A stretch of DNA of 64,000 nt, from assembly GCF_026016465.1 (NCBI RefSeq), contig NZ_CP100390.1, positions 1,154,001-1,218,000 of the forward strand. Reading direction: 5' to 3'. Source of the stretch: Alkalimarinus alittae. Its GTDB lineage: Bacteria; Pseudomonadota; Gammaproteobacteria; Pseudomonadales; Oleiphilaceae. How positions within the stretch are numbered: position 1 is the first letter of the stretch; every line of letters starts with the position of its first letter. Below, one piece after another: positions 1-9,920 of the stretch. The position numbers and the translations under genes were made by a program. A model generated the notes under the pieces. The model had not been told where the DNA came from. It searched no databases and was given only the letters and a program-made list of their open reading frames with translations.

Positions 1-1560
1 AAGTTCTGGGTTGCCTTTCGCGATAGGGTTGCTGGTAATATATAACTCAGCAACGGATGGCGCTCTAAAGGCTCGACCATAAAGTAACTTGGTTGTGATA
101 CTGTCGGTTGTAGCCCATACCAATGCAAGCCTTGGGTTAGTTGTATCTCCAAAGTCAGAGTAATGATCGTAGCGTATCCCTGATGTAAGTTGCCAGTTGT
201 CTGCTAGTTGCCACTCATCTTGGGCAAAAATGTAATAGCTTGTTCGGTCTTTCTCAGGGAGAAACACTTCAGCCGTATCGCTGACATCTTCTATTCCTGG
301 TCTGGGTAATCCATTTGGATAAAAGTTCTTTGATTCCGTGACTTCAAACACATCGCCCCAATATGCGCCAGTGCCAAGACGCACAATATGGCTGTTAAAT
401 CCGCGGTAAACGCTGCTGAAATCAAATCGAGCATTTTCTTCTTTCGTTTCAGGGTTACCGATAAATCCGTCAGGGTAGGCTCCACCAAATGCGCCAGAAG
501 GGAATAGCAATATGTTTTCTTCGACGTCTAGTGTACCCCTGTAGTAACTTACGCGGCTTTCTATACCCCAATTGGGTGTTAGATCTTCTAAGGTGTGTGT
601 GTAATCTGCATTGAAACGGTCGCTACCAAAGCGACCGTTAGGGTCTAAGGCTTGAGCAATCCCTGGGCCACTACCTACGTTGCTCCTGCCTTGAAACCCA
701 ACACGTAATCTTGAATTGTCATAAGCGATATCAAGTCTTGAGTCGATCATGTCTGTCATAGTGTTTACTGCGCCAGGTGCTAAAGACGCATTGGTCATGA
801 ATAAGGCATCCCAGTTGGTTTGGGCGTCATGTTGTATTTTTTCACGCCAGCCGTCAGTGGTTTCGTATTCAAACGTAAATCCGATATCAAAACCGTTGTA
901 GTTACCTCCATGTTCCACCCAGCCTGCTTGTGTATTAAAACTACCGGCTCGCGCTCCGACTTTTGTACCGTCTATATCTTTACCTGTTTTTGTTACGATA
1001 TTTATTACGCCGGCAAATGCGTCCGCGCCGTGCATGGCTGATCCTGGTCCTCGAATTACTTCAACGCGACTAATTGATTTTACCGGCATTCCGGCCCATG
1101 CGTTCCCTCGATTGCCAAAAGCTAACTGTGTTACTGGGATTCCATTAATAAGTACTAAGGTTTGAGAATTGTATTGAGAAGTAATGCCTCGAATATTGTA
1201 TTTAGGGAAGTAAGCTTGGTCTGAGCGGCCAACATGAACACCTGGCACGGTTTCCAGTATTTCATCCAGATCAGTGGCGCCCATGGCAACGATGTCTTCT
1301 TCTGTGATTACCGTCGCAACAGCTGCGGCTTTATCCAGCGGAGTCTCAGTTCCCGTTGCAAGGCTAGTAACTCGAACCTGTCCTAACTCTTCAAGCGGTA
1401 TATCCCATAAACTATCACTGCCGCCCAACGGCTCTTCATCAGCTAACACCGATCCACTGCCTAAGGCGATCGAAACCGCTAGTAGACCCGAAAAAGGTGA
1501 AGATGAAATATAAGAAGAGGGCGCCTGACGAATAGAGGGATTTACAGACTTTTTAATCAT
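1..1560 (-). CDS. TonB-dependent outer-membrane receptor (N-terminal 520 residues, cut by window edge)
   Basis: Reading the minus strand from the ATG at 1560 gives an uninterrupted frame to base 1, so the C-terminal part of the barrel lies outside the window. The first ~40 residues look like a signal peptide ending near VLADEE. A plug domain follows (about residues 60-180) with the family signature around VINGIPV, a VEVIRGPGSAMHGADAFAGVINIVTK-type motif (seen near 1000-1080) and alternating aromatic beta-strand segments after it. Such receptors import siderophores, vitamins or other large ligands using TonB energy. It is the last visible gene of a minus-strand run with the YfiR-like, kinase and GGDEF-EAL genes, 39 nt after the GGDEF-EAL stop. 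The ligand cannot be predicted. Colicin I/vitamin B12-type plug similarity is inference. Confidence 0.9.
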   Translation of the reverse strand, partial: MIKKSVNPSIRQAPSSYISSSPFSGLLAVSIALGSGSVLADEEPLGGSDSLWDIPLEELGQVRVTSLATGTETPLDKAAAVATVITEEDIVAMGATDLDEILETVPGVHVGRSDQAYFPKYNIRGITSQYNSQTLVLINGIPVTQLAFGNRGNAWAGMPVKSISRVEVIRGPGSAMHGADAFAGVINIVTKTGKDIDGTKVGARAGSFNTQAGWVEHGGNYNGFDIGFTFEYETTDGWREKIQHDAQTNWDALFMTNASLAPGAVNTMTDMIDSRLDIAYDNSRLRVGFQGRSNVGSGPGIAQALDPNGRFGSDRFNADYTHTLEDLTPNWGIESRVSYYRGTLDVEENILLFPSGAFGGAYPDGFIGNPETKEENARFDFSSVYRGFNSHIVRLGTGAYWGDVFEVTESKNFYPNGLPRPGIEDVSDTAEVFLPEKDRTSYYIFAQDEWQLADNWQLTSGIRYDHYSDFGDTTNPRLALVWATTDSITTKLLYGRAFRAPSVAELYITSNPIAKGNPEL

Positions 1561-1599
1561 TGCTACACCGCTACACACAAAGTAGGCATTTGACGCATT

Positions 1600-3312
1600 T
1601 TATCGTCCTCTTTTTAAAGGTCCTGGTTTTGCGATGCCAAAGCCTTGGCCAAAATCTACGCCCATGGCTTTAAGTGCATCTTCAGTTTCCTGGTTTTCGA
1701 CAAACTCGGCAATGGTTTGTAGTCCCGCTGCATGGCTGATGCGATTACAGGCTTCGACGATACCTTTATCAATAGGGTCATTAAGTAGATTTTGTACGAA
1801 ACTACCGTCTACTTTAAGATAATCAACCGGTATGGTTTTGAGATACGAGAACGAACTCATGCCAACGCCAAAGTCATCGAGTGCAAATTTAAACCCTTCG
1901 TCGCGAATTTCAGTAATAAATTCGACAGCCTCGGTGAGGTTGTTTATTGCAGCCGTTTCGGTAATTTCGAGACAGATCCGATTGGGCTTTAAATCGTAAT
2001 CTTTTAATAGCTTTCGAATATCATCAAAGAATGCATTATCGCTTAGAGAGGTTCCGGATAAATTGATAAAGAATGTGCCTTCATCTTTTTTGCCTAACCC
2101 TGACTCCGATAAATATTGAAAAACGTTCTTAACGACCCAGCGGTCAATAAGTGGCATCAGGTTATAGCGTTCTGCGGCAGGAATAAATGCACCAGGAGGC
2201 ACTAAGCCTCCTTCTTCATAAAGTCTTACCAAAAACTCCCCATGTTCACCTTTACAGCTTGGCTGTAGCGCCTTCATGGGTTGAAAATAAAGTATGAAAC
2301 GATCTTCTTCTAAGGCTTTTTTTATTTTGCTCGCCCATTGCATTTCATTACGGCGTTGGTTGTATTCTGCGTCGTCTTCACTGTACCACTGGATGCCGTC
2401 GCGACCTTTGTCTTTAGCCGCATAGCAAGCCATGTCGGCACAGCTCAGTAATTCATGTATGGAGGTGGTGTCTTGGTTGATGGCAACCATGCCAATACTG
2501 ATACTGATAGCAAAGGGCTTATCTTGCCATGAAAAGCGTAAGTCTTTGATGTCTTGGCGAATACGCTCGGCTAGTGTTAGCGCGCGCTCTTTGGAGGTGT
2601 TCTCGAGTAGGATACCGAATTCATCACCGCCTAACCGTGCGAGGGTGTCAGATTCTCGGATGTGAAGCTGTAGCGATCGCGTGACTTGTTTGAGTAGTTC
2701 ATCGCCAGCGACATGCCCGCATGTATCATTAACGATCTTAAATTGATCAAGGTCGAGATACATCAGTACATTAGGTTGGCCAAAGCGTTTACTATCGTCT
2801 ACGGCAGCCCTAAGTCTTCGCTCAAACTCTTTACGATTAAGCAGGTTTGTGAGTGTGTCATGAAATGAAAGATAGTGAAGATTCTGCTCGGCCTCTTTGC
2901 GTGCTTGTTGGCCTGCTGTTGCTTTTAGTTCCCGCTGTATGACCGGTACTAAGCGAGCAAGATTGTCTTTCATTACGTAATCTTGAGCGCCTGTTTTCAT
3001 TGCCTCTACGCCGACTTGTTCTTCAATGGTTCCTGAGACCACGATGACCGGCATATCGGGGGTGATTGCCTTGATGATTTTAATGGTATCTTGAGACGTG
3101 AGCCCAGGCATATTGTGATCAGATATTACAACATCCCAGTCGTGCATAGTGAGGGCTTTGCGGAGTGATTCCTCACCCTCCACCTGAAGGAACTCAGTCT
3201 TGAGTCCGCCTTTACGGAGTGCTCGAATGATTAACAGCGCATCATCTTCTGAGTCATCGATTATTAATATATGAAGCACATTTTCCACGTTTATTACGTT
3301 CTCTTGAGGCAT
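1600..3312 (-). CDS. Response regulator with GGDEF and EAL domains (c-di-GMP turnover)
   Basis: A 570-residue REC-GGDEF-EAL protein. The receiver (residues ~13-130) has acidic residues D19-D20, phospho-acceptor D65 in ISDHNMPG and K115. The GGDEF motif at 228-232 is intact, with an RxxD inhibitory site (R219-D222) five residues before it, so diguanylate cyclase activity is plausible. In the EAL domain the signature reads EFLVR (359-363), keeping the metal-binding Glu and the Arg of ExLxR, and DDFG is present at 479-482, so phosphodiesterase activity is also possible. It lies downstream of a histidine kinase (129 nt gap) in the same orientation, its likely phosphodonor. Net direction of c-di-GMP change cannot be read from sequence. 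Confidence 0.93.
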   Translation of the reverse strand: MPQENVINVENVLHILIIDDSEDDALLIIRALRKGGLKTEFLQVEGEESLRKALTMHDWDVVISDHNMPGLTSQDTIKIIKAITPDMPVIVVSGTIEEQVGVEAMKTGAQDYVMKDNLARLVPVIQRELKATAGQQARKEAEQNLHYLSFHDTLTNLLNRKEFERRLRAAVDDSKRFGQPNVLMYLDLDQFKIVNDTCGHVAGDELLKQVTRSLQLHIRESDTLARLGGDEFGILLENTSKERALTLAERIRQDIKDLRFSWQDKPFAISISIGMVAINQDTTSIHELLSCADMACYAAKDKGRDGIQWYSEDDAEYNQRRNEMQWASKIKKALEEDRFILYFQPMKALQPSCKGEHGEFLVRLYEEGGLVPPGAFIPAAERYNLMPLIDRWVVKNVFQYLSESGLGKKDEGTFFINLSGTSLSDNAFFDDIRKLLKDYDLKPNRICLEITETAAINNLTEAVEFITEIRDEGFKFALDDFGVGMSSFSYLKTIPVDYLKVDGSFVQNLLNDPIDKGIVEACNRISHAAGLQTIAEFVENQETEDALKAMGVDFGQGFGIAKPGPLKRGR

Positions 3313-3441
3313 TTAAAAGGGGCTAATACTTTTGCAAAATACACACATTAGTCATGTCAGCCAGGTGCAGCGCGTAAGGCCTGTTTTTACTTTGCTTTGG
3401 TCTAGTCTAAAGTCTAGTTAAATGGTGGCGTTCTGCCAGAC

Positions 3442-4977
3442 TTATTTTTTTGGCGCAGACTGATCAGGATTATGGCCGCTCCTATAAGATATTACTTCGT
3501 CTTCAGGTGGCCGGTTGTCATGCAGGGTAAAATAAAATGTAGCACCTTCACCCAAGGTCGATTTTGCCCAAATATCGCCATGGTGCCGGTGTATAATACG
3601 GTAAACCGTTGCCAAGCCGATACCGGTTCCGTCAAATTGCTCTGGCGAGTGTAAGCGCTGGAATGCAGTGAATAAGTTTGTTGCGTAGCGTTCATCAAAG
3701 CCTGCGCCGTTATCTTTAATAAAGTAGATGGTGTGGCCGTTTTCGACATAATAGCCCACTTCTATTCTTGGAAGTTTTTCATATTTGGTGTATTTCCAAG
3801 CATTGCCGATGAGGTTATCAATTGCGACTTCGATTAGTTGTGGGTCGCCCATGATATACATTTCAGGTTGAACTTTAATGTTAATAATTCGATCGGGTTC
3901 TTGTTGCTGAAGTTGATAAAACGCGTGGTTAACCATGTCTGTAAGATCAAAATGAGTATCTTTAATTTGCTTACGGGTAACGCGAGAGAGTTGCAGTAAG
4001 CTGCTGATAAGCACACCCATTTTTTGGCTGGCGGCTCTGACACGCTTTAGGTAGTCATGTGCGGTTGGTTCCAGTTCTGCCCCGAAGTCTTCTAACAGTG
4101 CTTTACTGAATCCATCGATGGCGCGAAGAGGGGCGCGCAAATCATGTGATACCGAATAGCTAAAGGCTTCAAGCTCTTTGTTGGCCATTGCGAGCTCTTT
4201 GGTTCGTTCATTCACTTTTAGCTCAAGCCCTTCTGAGTTTTCAGTGATTACATGGTTTTGTTCTTGTATGGTTGAAAGCATCGTATTAAACGCATCGACT
4301 AGGTCACCGATCTCGTCATAGCTTTCTTTGGTCGCTCTAAGTGAGTAATCCTTCTTGTTGGTAACTTGGCGAGCCGTGTCTTTCAATAGTGTTAAGGGGG
4401 TGGTGATGTAGTTTTGCAAAAATGATGAAATGATGAATACAGCGAGAATGACCAATAATGAAAAGACGCCCGTTGCAATAACGTAGGTGGAAAGATGTGT
4501 GTTTAAGTTGTTTAGGGATACGCGCACGAATAGCAGACCGACGGTTTCACCATCAAGAACAATCGGTTGGGAGAGCTGGTAGTAACCTTCATTAAAATGA
4601 CTTAGGTTGCGACTAGGGTGATCGGGACAGCCAGTGCTAGAGGTGTTTTTTTGCGGGCTATCTTGTTGCGTCTTGTCGAATGATGCAAGAATGTCGTCAG
4701 ACTCGCTATAGATACACGTAGTCTCGATATCATCATGGATGCTTAGGCTATCTACGTTTTCTTGTAGCGCAACCGTATCGTTAAACAGTATCGCGGCATG
4801 GCTTCGGTTAGCAATGATTTTAGATGTGGTTGAAAACTCTTTGACCATGTTATTACGCAGGGATACATACTCGTATGCAATAAACACTGAACTCAATAAC
4901 ACGACCGTCAATAAGGTTGATGTCATGATGATCATGGTCAGCTTTTTCTTGATGGACAGGTATTGAGTTCTAAACAT
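3442..4977 (-). CDS. Membrane sensor histidine kinase (periplasmic sensor, HAMP, HisKA, HATPase)
   Basis: A 511-residue kinase. Transmembrane segment 1 is near residues 13-35 and segment 2 near 167-187, enclosing a ~130-residue periplasmic region that resembles the CHASE8 sensors often paired with YfiR proteins (family assignment moderate). HAMP occupies ~190-240. The H-box SVSHDLRAP carries the phospho-acceptor H278, in the bacteriophytochrome-like HisKA subgroup. The ATPase domain has the N-box (DNLIGNAWKYT), DNGAGF and the GTGIGL G-box. The gene starts 11 nt after the YfiR-like gene, so the two are probably co-translated. It has no receiver domain; the REC-GGDEF-EAL protein downstream is its likely partner. 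Confidence 0.93.
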   Translation of the reverse strand: MFRTQYLSIKKKLTMIIMTSTLLTVVLLSSVFIAYEYVSLRNNMVKEFSTTSKIIANRSHAAILFNDTVALQENVDSLSIHDDIETTCIYSESDDILASFDKTQQDSPQKNTSSTGCPDHPSRNLSHFNEGYYQLSQPIVLDGETVGLLFVRVSLNNLNTHLSTYVIATGVFSLLVILAVFIISSFLQNYITTPLTLLKDTARQVTNKKDYSLRATKESYDEIGDLVDAFNTMLSTIQEQNHVITENSEGLELKVNERTKELAMANKELEAFSYSVSHDLRAPLRAIDGFSKALLEDFGAELEPTAHDYLKRVRAASQKMGVLISSLLQLSRVTRKQIKDTHFDLTDMVNHAFYQLQQQEPDRIINIKVQPEMYIMGDPQLIEVAIDNLIGNAWKYTKYEKLPRIEVGYYVENGHTIYFIKDNGAGFDERYATNLFTAFQRLHSPEQFDGTGIGLATVYRIIHRHHGDIWAKSTLGEGATFYFTLHDNRPPEDEVISYRSGHNPDQSAPKK

Positions 4978-4988
4978 ATCTGCCCCCT

Positions 4989-5513
4989 CTATTGAATAAC
5001 ATGGTTAGCAAGCTCTAATAATTTAGAACTGATTTGGATATTAGTTTCGCGGGCTTTTTTTAAATTGATGTCAAACTTGACCACATTTCCGAGTTTGATA
5101 AAACCAATCATGCCGCCTTTCTCAGTAAAGTTTTCAATATCGCTGATCGTTAAGATCGGACTGTTGTTGATTCTAGCGAGCAGTTCGCCGGTGAATACTT
5201 CTTCAGACGGTGCAATAAACACTACTGTGCAGTTTGGTAAGTCTATTTTATTCGGATAAATTATCTGAAGTGGCCGGTTTCGGACTTTGAGTGTATTAAG
5301 TTTTTGAGACTGAATGCCAAAGGGGTTATCGCCATAGATACAGATATTGATGCTGCTATTGGTGGGTTCTTCAGGCCAGGTAATAAATTTTATGAAGTTA
5401 TAAAGGTAAACTGCTTTAACGTCATTTTCAGAACGAGCTTGTACCGTCGCGCTTAGGGTTAAAAGCAGTAAAATAGCTATTTGTACAACGCTTTTTCCTC
5501 GTTGGCTTAGCAT
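4989..5513 (-). CDS. YfiR-like periplasmic protein (DUF4154)
   Basis: A 174-residue protein with a signal peptide (hydrophobic stretch, cleavage about AQA-type after residue 26, VQARSE). The following KAVYLYNFIKFITWP segment and the later IGFIKLGNVVKFDINL segment are characteristic of the YfiR/DUF4154 family. In Pseudomonas YfiR is a periplasmic inhibitor of a diguanylate cyclase; in marine bacteria relatives often sit beside a TonB receptor and a sensor kinase, as here. It is first in the minus-strand set and faces ppc across a 223-nt divergent spacer. The regulated partner here is inferred to be the kinase starting 11 nt downstream. Confidence 0.85.
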   Translation of the reverse strand: MLSQRGKSVVQIAILLLLTLSATVQARSENDVKAVYLYNFIKFITWPEEPTNSSINICIYGDNPFGIQSQKLNTLKVRNRPLQIIYPNKIDLPNCTVVFIAPSEEVFTGELLARINNSPILTISDIENFTEKGGMIGFIKLGNVVKFDINLKKARETNIQISSKLLELANHVIQ

Positions 5514-5736
5514 TAATCCCTTGATAATCTAAGTTGAATTTTTTTTATACTTAATTTGAGGTAAATTTTAGGCGGCTATACCAAGGCTGTAAAGCGCTAA
5601 ATTGATTATGGTTATGCTTAAAAAATTGTCTTTTTAGTCAATTAGGTGTAGACCTACCATTATAACGTTCAACATTTTAAGGTTAGCCTACTTACTATCA
5701 CGGGTTACTGTTGCTTTTTCGATTAGAGGGAAACAT

Positions 5737-8394
5737 ATGTCTGAGCTACATCCATCGTTAAGAGACAATGTGAGGATGCTAGGGGAGCTTCTTGGCGGGA
5801 GCATTGAAGAACACCTCGGAGAGGACTTCTTAAATAAAATTGAAGCCATCCGAGCAGCGGCTAAAGATGACCGTGGACGCATGGGTGAATCGAGCCCTGC
5901 GCTACTAAAAACGCTTTCTGAGATGAAGGATTCTGAGCTTGTTCCGGTAACGCGTGCATTTAACCAGTTTTTGAACCTTGCCAATATTGCAGAGCAGTAT
6001 CACGGTATTCGACGCCATCGCGAGAGTGACTCGGTTGATGATGTTGAGTCAGTTGCAGAGTTGTTAACTCGGTTAAAAGCAGCGGGTGTTAGCCATGATG
6101 ACATTCGTAAGCTTATGGGAGAGTTAAAAGTTGAGTTTGTGCTCACGGCTCATCCAACCGAAGTTACGCGCCGTACATTGATTATGAAGTATGAATCAAT
6201 TGCTGATTGTTTAGCGTCACTCGATCAAACCGATTTATCAGTTGGTGAAAAGCAAGCAATTGTCGAACGGTTACGAATATTAGTGGCAGAAGCTTGGCAC
6301 ACGGATGAAATACGGCATGACCGTCCAACTTCTGTTGATGAGGCTAAATGGGGGTTTGCAGTCATCGAAAATAGCCTTTGGCATGCGGTGCCTAAATTTC
6401 TTAAGCGTATGGATCAGGCGCTTACTAATGAATTCGATGAAGGGCTTTCTATTGATGCTTGTCCTATCCGTATTGCTTCATGGATGGGCGGTGATCGAGA
6501 TGGGAACCCCAACGTGACGGCGCCGGTTACGCAAGAAGTGATGCTATTAAGTCGGTGGATGGCCGCAGACCTATATCTTCGCGATATAAATATTTTAAGA
6601 AACGAATTATCGATGTGGGATGCCAGCGAAGAGCTGCATCAGCAGGCGGGCGAAAGCCGAGAACCTTATCGTGAGGTGTTAGGGCGTTTACGCAAGCAGC
6701 TAATGGCGACTCGGCAGTGGGCAGAACAGGCGATAGAGTGGCTTAAACAAGGGCACTCAGACCTACTGGCTCCAGCCCCCGAGGTGCTGCTCGAAAACAG
6801 TCGTTTAGTTGAGCCCTTATTAATGTGTTATCGCTCACTTATTGAAAAAGGCCTGCATACCATCGCGAATGGGCAGTTGTTAGATACCATTAGACGCGTG
6901 CACTGTTTTGGTTTGGAATTAGTAAAACTCGATATTCGCCAAGACTCTGAACGTCATCGAAATGTTTTAAATGAAGTCACTCAATATTTAGGTTTGGGTG
7001 CGTTTTCTGAGTGGAGTGAAGACGAAAAAGTAGCGTTTTTAGTCAAAGAGTTACAGGGTAACCGTCCGTTAATTCCCCAAAAATGGCCGGCTTCGGATGA
7101 GGTAGCTGAAGTATTATCAACTTGCCGTGTTATCGCTCAGCAGCCGCCAGAGGCGCTAGGCTCTTACGTTATATCGATGGCTGGCCTGCCGTCTGATGTT
7201 TTGACTGTTATTTTACTACTCAGAGAATGCGGTATGACGCATCCTATGCGCATTGTACCGTTGTTTGAAACACTCGATGACCTACGCTACGCTCCGGAGT
7301 GTATAGACCGGTTGCTCTCTAATGACTGGTATAAGGCGTACACCCAAGGGCATCAAGAAGTGATGATTGGTTACTCAGACTCAGCTAAAGATGCAGGACA
7401 GATGATGGCTGCGTGGGCACAGTATCAAGCGCAAGAAAAGCTCGTCGTCACAGCAGGAGAGCATGGTGTACGCTTAACGCTCTTTCATGGTCGCGGCGGC
7501 ACCGTGGGGCGAGGCGGTGGCCCAGCTAACCGTGCTATTCGCTCACAACCGCCAGGATCGGTTAATGGCACCTTTAGAATTACCGAGCAGGGCGAAATGA
7601 TCCGTTTTAAATTTGGTTTGCCTAAAGTGGCAGAGCAAAGTTTAGCGGTTTACACCACTGCTGTGATTGAAGCATCACTATTGCCGCCGCCTCAGCCTAA
7701 AGATGAGTGGCGAGAGATGATGGATTGGCTAACCGAGCGATCATTGGCCTCATATCGTCATATCGTACGAGAGCACCCTGATTTTGTAAGCTACTTTCGA
7801 TCGGGAACACCTGAGCAAGAGCTTGGTAAGCTTGCCTTGGGTAGCCGTCCGGCGAAACGAAAGGCAACCGGTGGGGTTGAAAGCTTGCGGGCTATACCGT
7901 GGATTTTTGCCTGGACGCAAACCCGCTTAATGCTACCTGCTTGGCTAGGGGGTGATGAAGCTATCAAGGCGGCATTGGATGCAGGTAAAACCGCTACTTT
8001 ACGAACAATGATAGAAGAGTGGCCTTTCTTTAAAACCCATATTGATATGCTAGAGATGGTCGTCGCTAAGGCCGACACTCGCATAGCGCGCTACTATGAC
8101 TATCGCTTAGTCTCTGATGATTTAAAGCCTCTAGGTAGGCTATTAAGGCAGAGGCTAAAAGATACTGTGTTATGGGTGAATGAATTGAAGCAGCAAGATT
8201 CATTGCTGCGAGATAACCCTGTATTTAAGCATTCGATGATCGTGCGGAACCCCTATACCGATCCGTTGCATTATCTTCAGGCTGAATTGCTAAAAAGAGT
8301 GAGATCAGAGGATGATGTGAGTATTGAAACCGTCGAGCGAGCGTTAAAAGTCACGATGGCTGGTATTGCCGCAGGTATGAGGAATACAGGGTAG
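5737..8394 (+). CDS. ppc: Phosphoenolpyruvate carboxylase
   Basis: An 885-residue enzyme of the usual bacterial length. It carboxylates phosphoenolpyruvate with bicarbonate to give oxaloacetate, replenishing the TCA cycle. Signatures seen are VLTAHPTEVTRRT (about residue 136, with the catalytic His), FHGRGGTVGRGGGP (about 587), the SDSAKDAG segment and the C-terminal AGMRNTG ending that forms part of the allosteric site. The start is ATG preceded by GAGGGAAAC-type ribosome binding sequence. It stands alone, divergent from the YfiR-like gene; the next gene follows after 128 nt with its own GTG start. Confidence 0.98.
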   Translation: MSELHPSLRDNVRMLGELLGGSIEEHLGEDFLNKIEAIRAAAKDDRGRMGESSPALLKTLSEMKDSELVPVTRAFNQFLNLANIAEQYHGIRRHRESDSVDDVESVAELLTRLKAAGVSHDDIRKLMGELKVEFVLTAHPTEVTRRTLIMKYESIADCLASLDQTDLSVGEKQAIVERLRILVAEAWHTDEIRHDRPTSVDEAKWGFAVIENSLWHAVPKFLKRMDQALTNEFDEGLSIDACPIRIASWMGGDRDGNPNVTAPVTQEVMLLSRWMAADLYLRDINILRNELSMWDASEELHQQAGESREPYREVLGRLRKQLMATRQWAEQAIEWLKQGHSDLLAPAPEVLLENSRLVEPLLMCYRSLIEKGLHTIANGQLLDTIRRVHCFGLELVKLDIRQDSERHRNVLNEVTQYLGLGAFSEWSEDEKVAFLVKELQGNRPLIPQKWPASDEVAEVLSTCRVIAQQPPEALGSYVISMAGLPSDVLTVILLLRECGMTHPMRIVPLFETLDDLRYAPECIDRLLSNDWYKAYTQGHQEVMIGYSDSAKDAGQMMAAWAQYQAQEKLVVTAGEHGVRLTLFHGRGGTVGRGGGPANRAIRSQPPGSVNGTFRITEQGEMIRFKFGLPKVAEQSLAVYTTAVIEASLLPPPQPKDEWREMMDWLTERSLASYRHIVREHPDFVSYFRSGTPEQELGKLALGSRPAKRKATGGVESLRAIPWIFAWTQTRLMLPAWLGGDEAIKAALDAGKTATLRTMIEEWPFFKTHIDMLEMVVAKADTRIARYYDYRLVSDDLKPLGRLLRQRLKDTVLWVNELKQQDSLLRDNPVFKHSMIVRNPYTDPLHYLQAELLKRVRSEDDVSIETVERALKVTMAGIAAGMRNTG

Positions 8395-8522
8395 GTTACC
8401 CGCCTCTTATCATATCTTTACAAAACGTAAACTTTGGCTACAGGGATTTGTGACCTCGTCGTCATGTAGTCAAAGTTTGACGCGCTAAACTAGCGACATT
8501 CTTTAGTTGAGGTGGTGTTTTT

Positions 8523-9920
8523 GTGCCAATAGCCGTTAGGTTGAATCAGTATCTTGTTCGTCAAAACGTGTTTGTTCATGAAATTTCTCATGAGCGAGCG
8601 GTGTCTCTTGATTGTGCAATCAGTAAAGCCCATGTAACGCCTGAGGCCACCTTAAAGTCAGTTTTGCTGATTGATGTTAAGGGGGTTGTAATGGCTGTTT
8701 GCCCTTTCCCTACTGATTTAAATATTGATGCCGTTAATCAAGTATTGGGGCGAAACCTTCAACCGTTGACGTCGGAGCAGTCTGATAAACTATTCACAGA
8801 CTGTGAGACTGGCGCACAGCCTCCCGTGGGCGGCGCTTACGGCATACCGATGATTATAGATGACTCATTATTAGAACAAGATCTGTTTTATCTTCAGAGC
8901 GGATGTAATACCACAATGCTGCAGATGGATGGTCGATCATTCAGGCTGGCTATTGCAGGGGCAGCTAAAGGCGCAATTGCAACATGGAAAGAAGGCACAC
9001 TCAGTGCTCCATTGTTAACGAATGGCAATATCTCGATTGATGATGTCGCTAAAAAATTAGAAAAGCTTTATCGCCTGCCACCGATGCCGGCAATAGCGGT
9101 AAAAATCCTTCATCTTGTTACTGACCCAGACTCATCGGTTGGAGAGTTAGCCGATGTCATTGAGTGTGACCCCAGTCTAGCCGCACAAATTATGCGTTAT
9201 GCGCGCTCTGCCTTGTTTAACTATCAGGGTGACATCAGAAGCGTGCAAGACGCTGTTAATATCGTGCTTGGCTTCGAACGTGTGGCTCATATCGCGATGG
9301 GTGTGGCGGCCTCTAAAGCATTTGAGATACCAAAAGAAGGCCCGTTAGGCCTTGATGCATTTTGGAAACACACGCTTTATACCGCAAACTTATGCCAGCA
9401 ATTGGCGCCCAAGCTCCCAGCAGAGGCGGGTGTTGACCGTGGTTTAGCGTACCTTGTTGGCTTACTTCATAATTTTGGCTTATTGCTTGTAGGGCATTTG
9501 TTTCCACCTGAGTTCTGTATGCTAAATAAGTTAAGAGAGGCCAGTCCTGAACAATCGATGGAGGCTGTCGAACAGCAGGTATTCGGTATGGGGGGCGCGC
9601 AAGACTTAATAGCATTAGGACATGGCACCATAGGTGGGATTCTTCTGAGAATGTGGAACCTGCCCGAAGAGGTGGTGAAATCAGCAGCGATGCACCAGAC
9701 GATTGGCTATGAAGGTGACTGCCAAAATTATGTGCAGTTGGTGCAACTAGCAAATTGCCTACTTAAACCTTTTGGCATTGGTGATGAACTCAATGAACAA
9801 GACCCAGAACCGTTAATAGAAGCGCTTGGGTTAACGGTTGAACACGCGAATGAAGTGACTGAAGCTGTCATGGCGTGCTGTGGCGATTTAGATGCAATGG
9901 CGGCCGAAATGGCAGCTTAA
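8523..9920 (+). CDS. YbaK-like deacylase domain fused to HDOD domain
   Basis: A 465-residue two-domain protein. Residues ~10-160 resemble the YbaK/ProX aminoacyl-tRNA deacylase-associated fold (AISKAHVTPE, VGGAYGIPMIID). Residues ~175-380 are an HDOD domain (LPPMPAIAVKILHLVTDP, DPSLAAQIMRYARSA, YLVGLLHNFGLLL), a degenerate HD fold that acts in signalling rather than as a phosphohydrolase. The start is GTG at 8523, with GAGGTGG a few bases before it and no good ATG nearby. The fusion is seen in several marine gammaproteobacteria and pseudomonads; its job is not established. A role linking amino-acid or tRNA status to a signalling pathway is inference. Confidence 0.85.
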   Translation: MPIAVRLNQYLVRQNVFVHEISHERAVSLDCAISKAHVTPEATLKSVLLIDVKGVVMAVCPFPTDLNIDAVNQVLGRNLQPLTSEQSDKLFTDCETGAQPPVGGAYGIPMIIDDSLLEQDLFYLQSGCNTTMLQMDGRSFRLAIAGAAKGAIATWKEGTLSAPLLTNGNISIDDVAKKLEKLYRLPPMPAIAVKILHLVTDPDSSVGELADVIECDPSLAAQIMRYARSALFNYQGDIRSVQDAVNIVLGFERVAHIAMGVAASKAFEIPKEGPLGLDAFWKHTLYTANLCQQLAPKLPAEAGVDRGLAYLVGLLHNFGLLLVGHLFPPEFCMLNKLREASPEQSMEAVEQQVFGMGGAQDLIALGHGTIGGILLRMWNLPEEVVKSAAMHQTIGYEGDCQNYVQLVQLANCLLKPFGIGDELNEQDPEPLIEALGLTVEHANEVTEAVMACCGDLDAMAAEMAA

